Source: CAZFER01 sp964517495 (GTDB taxonomy: Bacteria; Hinthialibacterota; Hinthialibacteria; Hinthialibacterales; Hinthialibacteraceae). From it: DNA of 46,732 nt. The notes below the pieces were generated by a model, which had not been told where the DNA came from, searched no databases, and saw only the letters and a list, made by a program, of their open reading frames with translations. The DNA is taken from positions 1 to 46,732 of the forward strand of contig CAZFER010000052.1 of the NCBI GenBank assembly GCA_964517495.1, given 5' to 3'. Positions 18,195 to 27,330 of this stretch are shown in pieces. How positions within the stretch are numbered: position 1 is the first letter of the stretch; each line of letters opens with the position of its first letter. The translations under genes and the position numbers were made by a program.

Positions 18195-18841
18195 TTTTCC
18201 ATCTCCTGTCTACGTCGTTCCATCATTTTTTTCAAGATATCATCCATGTCAGAATCTGTTCCGTCAGCAGTTGAATCACTCGTATTTTGGGTGGTCATCG
18301 TACGGCTTTGGTCACCAGAAGATGATTCGGAGCTGTAAGAAGAACTAATACTGGTTCCGGATGTTACATTCCATTCTCCATCATCAACCCGTCGAAGGAT
18401 CATCCCAACATTGAATTGGATTGAACGCTGGGGGGTGTTTAAAATGACATGTGAGGGATGTATCGCTGTGATAATGCATCCTGCAATTTGATCGCCTTGC
18501 AAAACGACACCACGATAAGCTGCTGATGTTCCATTAAAAAAAGCATACGAACTGGCATCGGTGACCAGTGTTCCAACCAGGGAAATCTCATCAATCTGTG
18601 GAGTTTTGGTTTCAACCTGGACGGGTGGCTCAATCGGTTCAATTTTTCTGCGATTGGGATCGAAGATATTTCGCTCATAAATCAGGCTGAATCGTTCCAC
18701 TCCTTCTTTCACCGTTGTTTCCCCGGTCTCTTCGTTTTGGGCACAAAGTGGTTGAGTGGAAAAACATAGGATGGTAAAGAGGAATAGGATCCTCAGTGCG
18801 TTAAAATTGATGTTATAGAGTTTGATAGAAAAGATAGTCAT
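18191..18841 (-). CDS. GspC/PilP-like T2SS inner-membrane periplasmic protein
   Basis: 216 aa. One hydrophobic N-terminal segment (about 14-34) acts as an anchor or signal. An ERNIFDPNRRKIEP motif and a compact beta domain (about 70-155: ISLVGTLVTDASSYAFFNG, VVLQGDQIAGCIITAI, HVILNTPQRSIQFNVGM) match the homology region of GspC and the PilP fold that binds secretin N0. The tail is Ser/Thr-rich and then charged (MMERRRQEMEK). It overlaps the gspM-like gene and the secretin N-domain gene by 4 nt each, so translation is coupled. Its position next to the N0-bearing gene supports a GspC role. The family is diverse and the assignment rests on motifs and context. Confidence 0.75.
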   Translation of the reverse strand: MTIFSIKLYNINFNALRILFLFTILCFSTQPLCAQNEETGETTVKEGVERFSLIYERNIFDPNRRKIEPIEPPVQVETKTPQIDEISLVGTLVTDASSYAFFNGTSAAYRGVVLQGDQIAGCIITAIHPSHVILNTPQRSIQFNVGMILRRVDDGEWNVTSGTSISSSYSSESSSGDQSRTMTTQNTSDSTADGTDSDMDDILKKMMERRRQEMEK

Positions 18842-19377
18842 GTTGCTTGTTCTTCCTTTATAAATTGAACACCGCTGAATGTAAGAGTAAGTGTCAATCG
18901 ATCTCCCGTTTCATCGCGCCCAAGAATTTCGATTTGTTCCACTTTAAGTGATAAGGGATCCTTCTCAAGTTCATATAAAAAATGAACCAGATTCCTCATT
19001 GATCCCTGGGCAACCGCGCGGCATTCCAGTGATTTATAATCCTCTTCATGTTCACGCCATTGAGGTTTGAGTGAAATGATGGTAATGGCACTGGTATCCA
19101 CCCATCGGTCAATCGCCTTCAGCACCTGGCTCTCCGCTTGTGAAACTAAATTTGGAAGAGCATTTTGTGTCATTTTATTCCAGCGTTGTTTTAAACTCTC
19201 TTCACGTGTCAGAAGCAGATTCCCTTTGTGCAGCGATTGCCTGAGGGATTGAATCTCTTCCGCACGGTTTTGCCACAATTCAGTTAATGGCTTAATGATG
19301 AAATTATCACCTGCCAGCAATGTCAGGCAGGCAATGGCGGTAATTGTTAATATATGTTCACGGTGTTTTTGATTCAT
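18838..19377 (-). CDS. GspM/PilO-like T2SS assembly protein
   Basis: 179 aa. A short cytoplasmic N-terminus (MNQKHREHI), one TM helix (about 9-25), a coiled coil (about 35-75: ELWQNRAEEIQSLRQSLHKG), then a ferredoxin-like fold ending in LTLTLTFSGVQF. This is the layout of GspM and PilO, which pair with GspL/PilN at the inner membrane. The start at 19377 has GGAAAG upstream and lies 4 nt after the gspL stop. The longer in-frame ATG at 19470 adds a basic segment that reads through gspL and is unlikely. Confidence 0.78.
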   Translation of the reverse strand: MNQKHREHILTITAIACLTLLAGDNFIIKPLTELWQNRAEEIQSLRQSLHKGNLLLTREESLKQRWNKMTQNALPNLVSQAESQVLKAIDRWVDTSAITIISLKPQWREHEEDYKSLECRAVAQGSMRNLVHFLYELEKDPLSLKVEQIEILGRDETGDRLTLTLTFSGVQFIKEEQAT

Positions 19378-19381
19378 CAGT

Positions 19382-20788
19382 CTATCTTTCCATCCATAAA
19401 AGGCTAAAGGAAAATTGAATGGGGCGTTCGCCCTGAACTTGTTGCACCTGAAGCGCCTTGATCTGTTCATCCTGGTTGAGTTGATCCAGCATGGCCAACA
19501 GATCCTGGTTGTTCCGTGCGAATCCCGAACATGAAATATTCATCGTGTTTTGGATTTCCAATGTTCTAGCCCAGATGGTTCCTTCCTCTGGAAAAGCGCT
19601 GGTTAATGTTTCAATCGCGGATAAACTGGGGAATTCTTCGTTATACCAGTCTCGGAAGAATTTGACGCGATCCTGGATGACTTCCACTTCGGCAACCTGA
19701 TCCTGGATCGAGTTCCATTCACTTCGCAATCCTGTTAAGGTCCAGTATTGATACACAAAAGCGGTGAAGGTTATAAGAACAGCTGCCGCGATGCTGCCAC
19801 CAAGCAATAAGCTGCGTCTTGATGAAATTCGAGTTAACGCTTGCTGCAAGCGGTTTACCTTGGGTGGAATAAACTCAAGGTCAACATATTGCCCCAGTAA
19901 TTGACGTTTGAGGGTTCCCATAAGGGGAAGCATGGCTGTTCCGTGGGAAGCGCCGGAGGATGATAAAATTTCCTGAGAATAATTCTGTATGGTCAGATTC
20001 AGTCCCATACGGGTGGTCATCGAGCTCAGTTTTTGTTTAATTTCTTCCGCCCATGAATCCGGACCACATAAATACACATCATGAAAAGATTGCTTTAATT
20101 CAGCCGGTAACTCATGAAGGGAAACACGGATTTCACGCATGACGGTGGTTAAATCATATTCATCGGTATCATGGTGATGATCTTCCAGCCAACGAAATGC
20201 CACCAGTTCATTGTTATATATAATATAAAAATCAATCCCATCGTCTTTTTTAAATAAATAGATGCATCCTTCTTCGGACTGCGTTTCATTCCAAGGGATT
20301 CCAATGGAGATGCTAACCGGTTTTAACCTGGCGGTTTTAAAGGCAGCTTCGAGGGAACGTAAATAAGTCAATGGAACCGCTGCCAGGGTTGTATAGTTGA
20401 AATTTTCATCACAGGGAAAACCATAGGTTGTTGAAAGGGAGAGTTCTTCCGGAGAGAAGGGAAACTCCCTCTCTGCACTCAGCTCAATGAAACCTTGACG
20501 GTCTTCTTCATCCATTTCAGGTAAATTCAGCCGGCTGTTCAGTATCCAGCGAAGGGGAAGACAGAGGATACATCGGGTTTCATGGATGCCTGCTTCGTTT
20601 AAATGATTACGAATTTCCTGTCCAACCAAATCCGGTTCCGCCGTTAAGGGATCAAGTGATAAAGATGATCGCTTGGTTTTTTTAACTTGAATCTGTTCCC
20701 ACGAGCGTTGAGCCACAACGGCACGCATATGGCCGGATTCCAGTTCAATTCCTAAAACTGATTTAAGTGGTTTTGAAGTTTTTTTCAT
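19382..20788 (-). CDS. gspL: GspL-like protein (PilM-type actin fold joined to PilN-type domain)
   Basis: 468 aa. Residues about 10-300 form an actin-like ASKHA domain of the PilM/GspL cytoplasmic type (SVLGIELESGHMRAVVAQR, ILCLPLRWILNSRLNLPEM, FIELSAEREFPFSPEEL). After a linker comes one TM helix (about 325-348), then a periplasmic coiled coil and ferredoxin-like domain as in PilN. GspL couples the ATPase GspE to the periplasmic platform. The ATG overlaps the gspK stop by one base. Sequence and position between gspK and gspM agree. Confidence 0.85.
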   Translation of the reverse strand: MKKTSKPLKSVLGIELESGHMRAVVAQRSWEQIQVKKTKRSSLSLDPLTAEPDLVGQEIRNHLNEAGIHETRCILCLPLRWILNSRLNLPEMDEEDRQGFIELSAEREFPFSPEELSLSTTYGFPCDENFNYTTLAAVPLTYLRSLEAAFKTARLKPVSISIGIPWNETQSEEGCIYLFKKDDGIDFYIIYNNELVAFRWLEDHHHDTDEYDLTTVMREIRVSLHELPAELKQSFHDVYLCGPDSWAEEIKQKLSSMTTRMGLNLTIQNYSQEILSSSGASHGTAMLPLMGTLKRQLLGQYVDLEFIPPKVNRLQQALTRISSRRSLLLGGSIAAAVLITFTAFVYQYWTLTGLRSEWNSIQDQVAEVEVIQDRVKFFRDWYNEEFPSLSAIETLTSAFPEEGTIWARTLEIQNTMNISCSGFARNNQDLLAMLDQLNQDEQIKALQVQQVQGERPIQFSFSLLWMER

Positions 20789-22152
20789 TAGCCTCGCTGC
20801 TCCTTACTATAGGCTAACTCCTGAAGTACCGTTTCTCCGAGCGCCCAGCCCATTTCGCTGAGATCCCGCCGATAGACAACTTTCGCTTCTCCATCACTCA
20901 GATCGACGATAAAGAGGAAGCGCCGAAAGCCTTTTCCATATTTTCCTACAGCTGCAATATCAATTCGATATTGATAGGTGTAGGTGGTTAAGTACGAACC
21001 CGCTTCGGCCGCACTTTCTTCATCCAAGACCTCAGTAATCCAGGCAATGGAAGCCAGATTGTCCGCTGCTTGACCGCTACGGTGAGAGACGAGATTGTTT
21101 GCCTCATTTTCATCGATGCCAGGGATGCACATCAAAACTTCCACAGGAGCGGTATTGACGTTCACACGTCCATGAATAAACTCATCATCTGTAGTGGTAA
21201 TGCTATTGGCAATTTGATTAAATTCTTCCAAGGTCATCCCACTGCTTTGATAAACCTCAATCAAATTCTCATATTCATCCTCATCCCCCAGCTGTTGTTC
21301 GATTTCTTCCGCCCGTTCTGAATCAAAGGTTTGGCTTAACAAGTCATTCAGTGCTTCATCGTCATCACCATTAACATTGGTGCGTTGTTCCCCCTCGCTG
21401 TTCTGGTTGGGTTCGCGGCTGTAAATGGTTACATATTCCAGGAGTCCCTTCGTCAAGGTGCCGTTTTGGTCATCCTGGGGAAAATGGGTTAAGCCATCAT
21501 CTTCATGTGGATCCAATATTCCATTAAGGTTGGCATCTTCACCAAAGAGTAGGTCGTAGGTGGCATTGTAAACAAGGTTCAATTCAAAGAGGCTTTCATA
21601 GACCGCGTTTTTGCATTCATAACTCGGATCCGACATTAAATAACTATCAGACTCTGCGCCGTTTTCTGTTATTTCGTCGTCTTCATCACGCCAATCCACA
21701 ATGGCTGCAGCGAATTGGGGTGTCATGTTCGGCAGGTATTCCAGCATTTCAGCCGCGGCCGTATTCAGATTAAGTTTTGCACATTCATCCAAAATGCCAT
21801 AAACCGGCAGAACCGATTGTTCAGTGCTCGTGTCACGGCCAATAATCCAGGCCGTTGAATCTCCGATGGGGATCGCTTCGGGGGAATAGGTGTCATCATC
21901 CGGGAAACGTCCAGGCTCTTCATTATTTTCCAAAACAAAGCATATATACCTTAAGGTGCCTTCGATGGCTTGTTCAGATTGAATCCCCGCCAGCGTGTTT
22001 TCCGACGTTCGATAATAAAACATCATGGATTGTCCAAACAATAGAACAACCGTAACCAGGCCGGTGGCGACCCATAACACCACAATTAACACCGCACCTG
22101 TTTGTGGCTGGTTTTTATCAAAGTTATGAAATTGATATGCTTCGTGTTTCAT
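20788..22152 (-). CDS. gspK: Minor pseudopilin GspK with calcium-type loop
   Basis: 454 aa. A hydrophobic prepilin-like helix (about 18-42: GAVLIVVLWVATGLVTVVLL) lacks the +5 Glu, as in GspK, which caps the pseudopilus. The large inserted domain follows. LNLNTAAAEMLEYLP and VNVNTAPVEVLMCIPGI are the two helix-hairpin-helix motifs of the family. Between them, GEDANLNGILDPHEDD has the DxNxNGxxD spacing of an EF-hand or dockerin-type calcium loop. This is longer than typical GspK (about 320-340 aa) because of acidic insertions. It overlaps gspJ by one base and gspL by one base. Confidence 0.9.
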   Translation of the reverse strand: MKHEAYQFHNFDKNQPQTGAVLIVVLWVATGLVTVVLLFGQSMMFYYRTSENTLAGIQSEQAIEGTLRYICFVLENNEEPGRFPDDDTYSPEAIPIGDSTAWIIGRDTSTEQSVLPVYGILDECAKLNLNTAAAEMLEYLPNMTPQFAAAIVDWRDEDDEITENGAESDSYLMSDPSYECKNAVYESLFELNLVYNATYDLLFGEDANLNGILDPHEDDGLTHFPQDDQNGTLTKGLLEYVTIYSREPNQNSEGEQRTNVNGDDDEALNDLLSQTFDSERAEEIEQQLGDEDEYENLIEVYQSSGMTLEEFNQIANSITTTDDEFIHGRVNVNTAPVEVLMCIPGIDENEANNLVSHRSGQAADNLASIAWITEVLDEESAAEAGSYLTTYTYQYRIDIAAVGKYGKGFRRFLFIVDLSDGEAKVVYRRDLSEMGWALGETVLQELAYSKEQRG

Positions 22153-23003
22153 TATCGATTTCCTCGAGGTTGACTGTTATTTTGGTTTTCGTTACTATCT
22201 TGTTCGTTTCCACCTGGTCGATTGTTTTGCAGGCCGTTTTCCTCTGGTTCGTCATCACTTTGATCATCCTCATCCTCAGACTCTTCATCTGTATCCGAGG
22301 ATTCTGCTTCCAAGGTGGTTTCTTTTGTAAGGATAGGAACCACTAAATTCAGAATTTCATATTCATCTGCCATGTCTTCGGATTGCTGTTCTTTATAAAA
22401 TATAATATTCAGCCGTACAGCGCTGGGAACAACGGTCTCTTGTGAAGTTGAATCCCAACTTTCTTGCCACGTGTCATTTTCTTCGTCATAAAAATCCATG
22501 CTTATCGAATAAATATTGGCTAATAATGGTATATAATGTGGTGCTTCTTCCACGGTGTCCGTTAAATTTCGAGTGGCCGCTCGTGCTAAAATCTGCCCCG
22601 GTTGTTCCAGGAATGCTTCATCCAAGCCAGGGATTTGTCTGGCTTCCATCAAACTAAATTCAACTTTTTGAATATCTCCCCATGGGAAACTTTCCTCAAC
22701 TGTTCCCGTGGTGGTATAAAACGAAAGGAGATTGGTTGACATGGCACCACGCTGGTTATTGTTCCCGATAATCTCATCCACCATTTCACCATTGGGTGGG
22801 ATGAGATTCCTTAGATCACGCTTAATCATATTGATGGCGTATGCTCGGGTTGTGGATTTATCCAAAGAATCATAGGCACGATCACGTAAATGAAACGAAT
22901 TATAGAGAACGGTGTTGATGGACAGCACAATCAAGGCTGATATGGCGGTCACCACCAGCAGTTCAATTAAAGTAAATCCGTTAAGAGTGGCTTTTTGTTC
23001 CAT
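22152..23003 (-). CDS. gspJ: Minor pseudopilin GspJ
   Basis: 283 aa from the start at 23003. The leader MEQKATLNG is followed by FTLIELLVVTAISALIVLS, a class III prepilin signal with Gly before the cleavage site and Glu at +5. The globular part has GspJ-type features (MIKRDLRNLIPP, a beta-rich core). The last 60 residues are acidic then Asn/Gln-rich and probably disordered (SEDEDDQSDDEPEE). GspJ joins GspI and GspK in the pseudopilus tip. AAGGG precedes this start. The in-frame ATG at 23036 would overlap gspI by 32 nt. Confidence 0.88.
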   Translation of the reverse strand: MEQKATLNGFTLIELLVVTAISALIVLSINTVLYNSFHLRDRAYDSLDKSTTRAYAINMIKRDLRNLIPPNGEMVDEIIGNNNQRGAMSTNLLSFYTTTGTVEESFPWGDIQKVEFSLMEARQIPGLDEAFLEQPGQILARAATRNLTDTVEEAPHYIPLLANIYSISMDFYDEENDTWQESWDSTSQETVVPSAVRLNIIFYKEQQSEDMADEYEILNLVVPILTKETTLEAESSDTDEESEDEDDQSDDEPEENGLQNNRPGGNEQDSNENQNNSQPRGNR

Positions 23004-23004
23004 T

Positions 23005-23409
23005 TTATTGCCCTTGTGATCCAGCGGATTCATCAATTAAGGTACTCACTTGAATATGAAACTCCGAACTTTGAACTGGAAAATAGACGATAATTGTAAG
23101 TTGGGTCATGTCGTCCATTGTCCAGGGTTCAGTAATCAGTTCCCATCGGTATGCAGCAAAATTCTCAAATTGGCCTTGTTGGGTGCTTTGATTCCAAGTC
23201 TGTGTGGCGACCAATTCATTCAATTTATTTTCAGCCAAACGAGTGGCGGTTATTTTTCGTTCAGAATACACGGAGGTTCGATTCGCAAGGTGGATACCCT
23301 CAAGCGCAATGGGAATTACAAGGGCGGTAAACAGCATGGCCGCCAGTAATTCGGCGAATGTAAATCCCCGCTCATTCTTTTTGGTTGAGCGTGGATGGAT
23401 GTTATTCAT
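23005..23409 (-). CDS. gspI: Minor pseudopilin GspI
   Basis: 134 aa from the start at 23409. The leader ends KKNERG and the helix runs FTFAELLAAMLFTALVIPIAL, with Glu at +5. ATRLAENKLNELVA is the conserved segment of GspI just after the helix. The rest is a small beta domain (FAAYRWELITEP, MTQLTIIVYFPV). The start overlaps the gspH end by 8 nt. ATGs at 23430 and 23439 remain possible and would lengthen the leader to about 22-25 residues. GspI nucleates the pseudopilus tip. Confidence 0.87.
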   Translation of the reverse strand: MNNIHPRSTKKNERGFTFAELLAAMLFTALVIPIALEGIHLANRTSVYSERKITATRLAENKLNELVATQTWNQSTQQGQFENFAAYRWELITEPWTMDDMTQLTIIVYFPVQSSEFHIQVSTLIDESAGSQGQ

Positions 23410-23965
23410 AAACCGCGCTTGACAACACATTTTCTTCATCCGTTATTTGAAATCGCATCCCAAAGGGTGCTCTCTCAATGTATCGTATTTTCTCTTCGTT
23501 TCGTGTGAAACGAATCAACTGAATGTCTTGCTGATCAATCGTTCCATCCGGTTTGAAATACATATAAGCGATCCCGTTGTTCGTTGTGGTTGTAGGAAGC
23601 AACTCTATTTTGATCTCGTCATCCACTTGAAAACCGATTTCAGGATAATCATGTTCATCCCCTTTTGTTTCGATTTGGAATCCGCCTTCCTTTTGCAATC
23701 CATATGATCCCGTGGATGATTCAATCCACAACATATATGGAATACCGGTTGATACGGCCTGACTTTTTGCATATTCCGTCAAGGTTAAAAAACGCCGCAC
23801 TTCATCCGAAAGTTCCTGCCCATAAAAAAAGCGGGAGAGGGAAGGGGCGGATACAACCACCACGGCGCTTAATATCCCCATCACCAAAATCAGCTCGATC
23901 AGGGTAAATCCCCTCTCTCGCCAAAGTGGATAACTACCGTTGCGATTTATTCCAGTTCGTAACAT
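23402..23965 (-). CDS. gspH: Minor pseudopilin GspH
   Basis: 187 aa from 23965. The leader ending LWRERG is followed by FTLIELILVMGILSAVVVV, with Glu at +5. EVRRFLTLTEYAKSQAVSTG and the GspH-type beta sandwich with a final AYMYFKPDGTIDQQ and LIRFTRNEEKIRYIE segment fit the family. The start is set by the leader: the frame is open to 24337, but that stretch is the antisense-like shadow of gspG. It overlaps gspG by 32 nt. GspH sits between the tip complex and the GspG filament. Confidence 0.87.
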   Translation of the reverse strand: MLRTGINRNGSYPLWRERGFTLIELILVMGILSAVVVVSAPSLSRFFYGQELSDEVRRFLTLTEYAKSQAVSTGIPYMLWIESSTGSYGLQKEGGFQIETKGDEHDYPEIGFQVDDEIKIELLPTTTTNNGIAYMYFKPDGTIDQQDIQLIRFTRNEEKIRYIERAPFGMRFQITDEENVLSSAVYE

Positions 23966-24377
23966 CGTCCTCGTTCCCGGCCCGACCATCAGGCCCCATC
24001 GAGTAAAGATCAAATCCGCGGGTATTATGTTTCCCCGGATAGTCATAGACATACGGATTTCCCCAGGGATCAAGCGGAATCTCATCCATATAAGGGCCAT
24101 GCCAATCCGGTGTATCACTGGGTTGCACCACCAGATCTTCCAACCCATCACTGCCTTTGGGATAAAATCCGTTATCCACCTCGAAAGCATCCAGCACAAG
24201 CTCAAAATTCGAAATCTGGGTTTGCGCGGCGGTAACTTTAGCCTGCTCTGATCGACCCGCAAAACGCGGTATAACCACGGCCGCCAACGTGGCGAGAATG
24301 ACCAACACCAACAGCATTTCAACCAGTGTGAATCCATTCTCCTTTTTTCGTTTTGTATGAATTGGCTTTTTCATCAT
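23934..24377 (-). CDS. gspG: Major pseudopilin GspG
   Basis: 147 aa. The leader MMKKPIHTKRKKENG is followed by FTLVEMLLVLVILATLAAVV, the canonical prepilin helix. The globular domain has all GspG hallmarks: ALDAF-like VLDAFEVDNGFYP, GLEDLV, WHGPYMDEIPLDPWGNPYVY and FDLYSMGPDGRAGNEDDVTNW, the calcium-binding loop with acidic residues at the C-terminus. GspG polymerises into the piston-like pseudopilus that pushes substrates through the secretin. It sits 15 nt after gspF. Confidence 0.96.
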   Translation of the reverse strand: MMKKPIHTKRKKENGFTLVEMLLVLVILATLAAVVIPRFAGRSEQAKVTAAQTQISNFELVLDAFEVDNGFYPKGSDGLEDLVVQPSDTPDWHGPYMDEIPLDPWGNPYVYDYPGKHNTRGFDLYSMGPDGRAGNEDDVTNWNKSQR

Positions 24378-24392
24378 TGTCTCCTTAATGAA

Positions 24393-25619
24393 TTATTTAA
24401 TGTAATCCTGAATTGTGAAAATAGGTATCACCATGCCAATAAAGATCGTTCCGATCAGCCCTGCGATTAAAAACAGCATCAACGGCTCGGTTAAAGCAAC
24501 TGCGGTGCGTAACTGGCGTTCCAAATCCTGCTCGGTGGTAGTCGCCAAACGTACCAATTCATCATCCAAACGTCCGGTTTCTTCTGCGACTGATATCATT
24601 TCCAAGATTGTGCCTGGAAACAGTTGTTTGCAATCGACAAAACTGGTGGCTAATTGATCTCCTTTTTTAACCCGCTCGATTGAACCGGAAACAGTGTCGA
24701 ATAATATTTGATTATGAATGGATTTACGCGCCACATTTAAGCCTTGAATCAGGGGAACACCTGCGCCTAATAAGGTTCCTAACATCCGGCAAAACCGGGC
24801 TAAAGCAAATTTCGCTGTTAGGGGTCCCACTACCGGCATTCTCAGAATAGCGGTTTCTTTGAATCGGCGGCCAGCCTCGGTAATAAACCAATTCCTCAGA
24901 AAATAAAAAATCACAACCACTCCAACGAGGACAAATCCACCATAACTAATCATGAATTCACTGGTTTTTACAATGACCTGGGTTAAAATCGGTAATTCCG
25001 CCCCAAATCCTGAAAATATTTTTTGAAAGCGCGGGATGAAAAAAATCATTAAAAAAACCAGTACACAAATCGCAAGCGCCAATAGGACACTGGGATAGAT
25101 TAAAGCCGAGATGACCTTTGATTTCAGATCTTTTTCGCGCATCTGAAAGTCCGCAATTTGCCCCAATACCACATCCAAAAAACCTCCGGTTTCTCCCGCT
25201 TGAACCATGGCCACATACACACGGGGAAATGTTTCTGGAAAGTGAGACATGGCGTCCGCCAGCGACATCCCATCCACCACGAGGTCATGAATCTCTTTCC
25301 AGCGGGTGGAAGCGGTTGGATTGGTTGTTTCTTTGTAAAGCAAGACCAAGGCCCGGCTGAGCGGAATGCCTGAAGCAAGCAGATTGGCCAAAAGCCGAGT
25401 GAAATTTTCTAATTCTTTATGGGAAATACGTCCCCGAAGCCAAGGCATTTGATAGGCGGTTTTTTGGCGTGTTTGTTTTGCCTCTTGCTCAGTGATTTTG
25501 ATTGGTTTCCACCCTTTGGCTTCCAGCAGGGTGAACGCTTGCCGCCGGCCTTGGGCTTCGATGGTGCCTTCCGCCATCGTCCCATCATTTTGCATTACAC
25601 GATATGAAAACAAAGCCAT
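24393..25619 (-). CDS. gspF: T2SS inner-membrane platform protein GspF
   Basis: 408 aa. Two homologous GspF domains are visible (about 75-195: LENFTRLLANLLASGIPLSRAL; about 275-400: LARFCRMLGTLLGAGVPLIQGL). Both have the same F-x-R-x-L-x-x-L-L-x-(S/A)-G-(I/V)-P-L core and are followed by hydrophobic TM segments near 175-195, 220-245 and 380-400. The N-terminus (MALFSYRVMQNDGTMAEGTIEA) is typical. GspF anchors the assembly ATPase and extracts pseudopilins from the membrane. It lies 12 nt after gspE. Confidence 0.96.
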   Translation of the reverse strand: MALFSYRVMQNDGTMAEGTIEAQGRRQAFTLLEAKGWKPIKITEQEAKQTRQKTAYQMPWLRGRISHKELENFTRLLANLLASGIPLSRALVLLYKETTNPTASTRWKEIHDLVVDGMSLADAMSHFPETFPRVYVAMVQAGETGGFLDVVLGQIADFQMREKDLKSKVISALIYPSVLLALAICVLVFLMIFFIPRFQKIFSGFGAELPILTQVIVKTSEFMISYGGFVLVGVVVIFYFLRNWFITEAGRRFKETAILRMPVVGPLTAKFALARFCRMLGTLLGAGVPLIQGLNVARKSIHNQILFDTVSGSIERVKKGDQLATSFVDCKQLFPGTILEMISVAEETGRLDDELVRLATTTEQDLERQLRTAVALTEPLMLFLIAGLIGTIFIGMVIPIFTIQDYIK

Positions 25620-25631
25620 GATTCTATATCC

Positions 25632-27296
25632 TTAGTCGGCAAATTCATCTTTGGTAACACGTAACACTTCGTTAACGGTTGTCACCCCATCGCTCACCAA
25701 GCGCCAGCCATCCTCACTGAGGGAATTCATCCCTGTTTTGAATGCCGCTTGCCGAATCTCGCCGGATGAATGCTCCTGCAATATCATTTCCCGAATATGC
25801 GAATTAAGTGCAATCATCTCAAAGATTGCCTGTCGTCCAAAAAAACCGGTGTGGCGGCAGGTTTCACATCCTTCTGATTGGAATATCGGTTGATTTGGAT
25901 CAAGCCCAAGCCGCTCTTTTAACGCTCGGGTTTTATCAGATCGGTCCTCCGTTTTACAGTTAGGGCAGAGCAAGCGAACCAAGCGCTGAGCGATAATTGC
26001 TTCCAATGATGAGGCAACCAGATAAGGTTCAACCCCCATATCCACCAGGCGGGTAATGGCTCCTGGCGCATCGTTGGTGTGTAAGGTTGAAAACACCAGA
26101 TGCCCGGTTAATGAAGCCTGTACAGCTATCTGTGCGGTTTCCTGATCACGAATTTCACCAATCAATACCACATCCGGGTCATGACGCAGAATGGATCGCA
26201 ATCCCCGCGCAAAGGTGAGCCCCGCTTTTTCTGATACTTGTATTTGGTTTACGCCCTTTAACTGATATTCGATGGGATCCTCAATCGTGATGATTTTGCG
26301 CTCGCAATCATTGATTTCACTCAAGGCTGTATATAGTGTGGTGGTCTTTCCACTCCCTGTCGGACCAGTCACCAATACAATACCGTGGGGTAGTTCAAGG
26401 ATGCTACGAAAGAGTGTTCTTTCCTGTTCTGCCATTTTTAAATTGGTCAGATTCAAAATCGTTGAATCCTGCCGCAACAACCTCATTACCACTGCTTCTC
26501 CATGCAGCATGGGAATGACCGAAACACGAACATCCACTTCACAATTTTTAATACGAATTTTAATTCGCCCGTCCTGGGGCAGGCGTTTTTCAGCAATGTT
26601 CAGGTGACTGAGTATTTTGACTCGCGACACAATCGCTGGTTGAAAGCGCTTGATTTGGGTTGGAACCGGTACTTCCTGCAAGACCCCGTCAATGCGGTAT
26701 CGAATGCGCAACTCATCTTCAAAAGGTTCCAGGTGAATGTCCGTCGCCCGTAGATCAATGGCGTCATTCAGAATTTGATTGACGAATTTTATGATGGAGG
26801 CATCCTCTGCGGCTTGATCCAGATCAACATCCTCATCCGGAACTTCCTCCATCACTTGCAGTGAAAATTCTTCTTCCAGCGAATCAATGGTGTCAGCCCC
26901 CACACCCAAACGCCGTTTCAATTCACGTTGAATCGCTTCTCGTGGTGCCAATACCGGTTTTAAGCGATTCCCGGTCAATGAGCGAAGAATATCCAGACCC
27001 TGTGTGGCAAACAAACGGCTGGTCGCGATCTCAAAATACCCATTCACTTTTTGAAGGGGTAACAATTCTTCCTTGAGTAAAATCCGTGCGGGAAATTGAG
27101 AGAGGAGCTGGCGGTCTGTCGGCAAGTCGACCAGCCGGTTGAATGGCACGTCGTACTCGACCGCCAGCCACTCCAACACATCATCTTCTGATTGAATGTT
27201 GGTTGATGGATCTTTTTCGATGGCGCCTTGTAACATCTCCGCATCGGCTTGAGATAACTGTCTGCGTTCGATCATTCGTTCCAACAACTCAATCAT
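25632..27296 (-). CDS. gspE: T2SS assembly ATPase GspE
   Basis: 554 aa from the start at 27296. The N-terminal GspE_N domain contains AVEYDVPFNRLVDL. The ATPase domain has Walker A GPTGSGKTTTLY, the Asp box (EDPIEYQLKGVNQIQVSEKAG), Walker B VLIGEIRDQETAQIA and the His box (LTGHLVFSTLHTNDA). The zinc module has CPNC and CETC, which places it with GspE/PilB rather than retraction ATPases. It powers pseudopilus growth from the cytoplasm. GAGGA lies about 8 nt before this start. The upstream in-frame ATG at 27323 has no ribosome site. It sits 34 nt after the Spy-like gene. Confidence 0.96.
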   Translation of the reverse strand: MIELLERMIERRQLSQADAEMLQGAIEKDPSTNIQSEDDVLEWLAVEYDVPFNRLVDLPTDRQLLSQFPARILLKEELLPLQKVNGYFEIATSRLFATQGLDILRSLTGNRLKPVLAPREAIQRELKRRLGVGADTIDSLEEEFSLQVMEEVPDEDVDLDQAAEDASIIKFVNQILNDAIDLRATDIHLEPFEDELRIRYRIDGVLQEVPVPTQIKRFQPAIVSRVKILSHLNIAEKRLPQDGRIKIRIKNCEVDVRVSVIPMLHGEAVVMRLLRQDSTILNLTNLKMAEQERTLFRSILELPHGIVLVTGPTGSGKTTTLYTALSEINDCERKIITIEDPIEYQLKGVNQIQVSEKAGLTFARGLRSILRHDPDVVLIGEIRDQETAQIAVQASLTGHLVFSTLHTNDAPGAITRLVDMGVEPYLVASSLEAIIAQRLVRLLCPNCKTEDRSDKTRALKERLGLDPNQPIFQSEGCETCRHTGFFGRQAIFEMIALNSHIREMILQEHSSGEIRQAAFKTGMNSLSEDGWRLVSDGVTTVNEVLRVTKDEFAD

Positions 27297-27330
27297 GATT
27301 AAATCCTCATTTAGAAATGGCACTGTGGCC

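Noticed and set aside
23966..24337. N-terminal extension of gspH
   Set aside because: It is a Trp/Arg-rich shadow of gspG in another frame; the prepilin leader sets the start at 23965.
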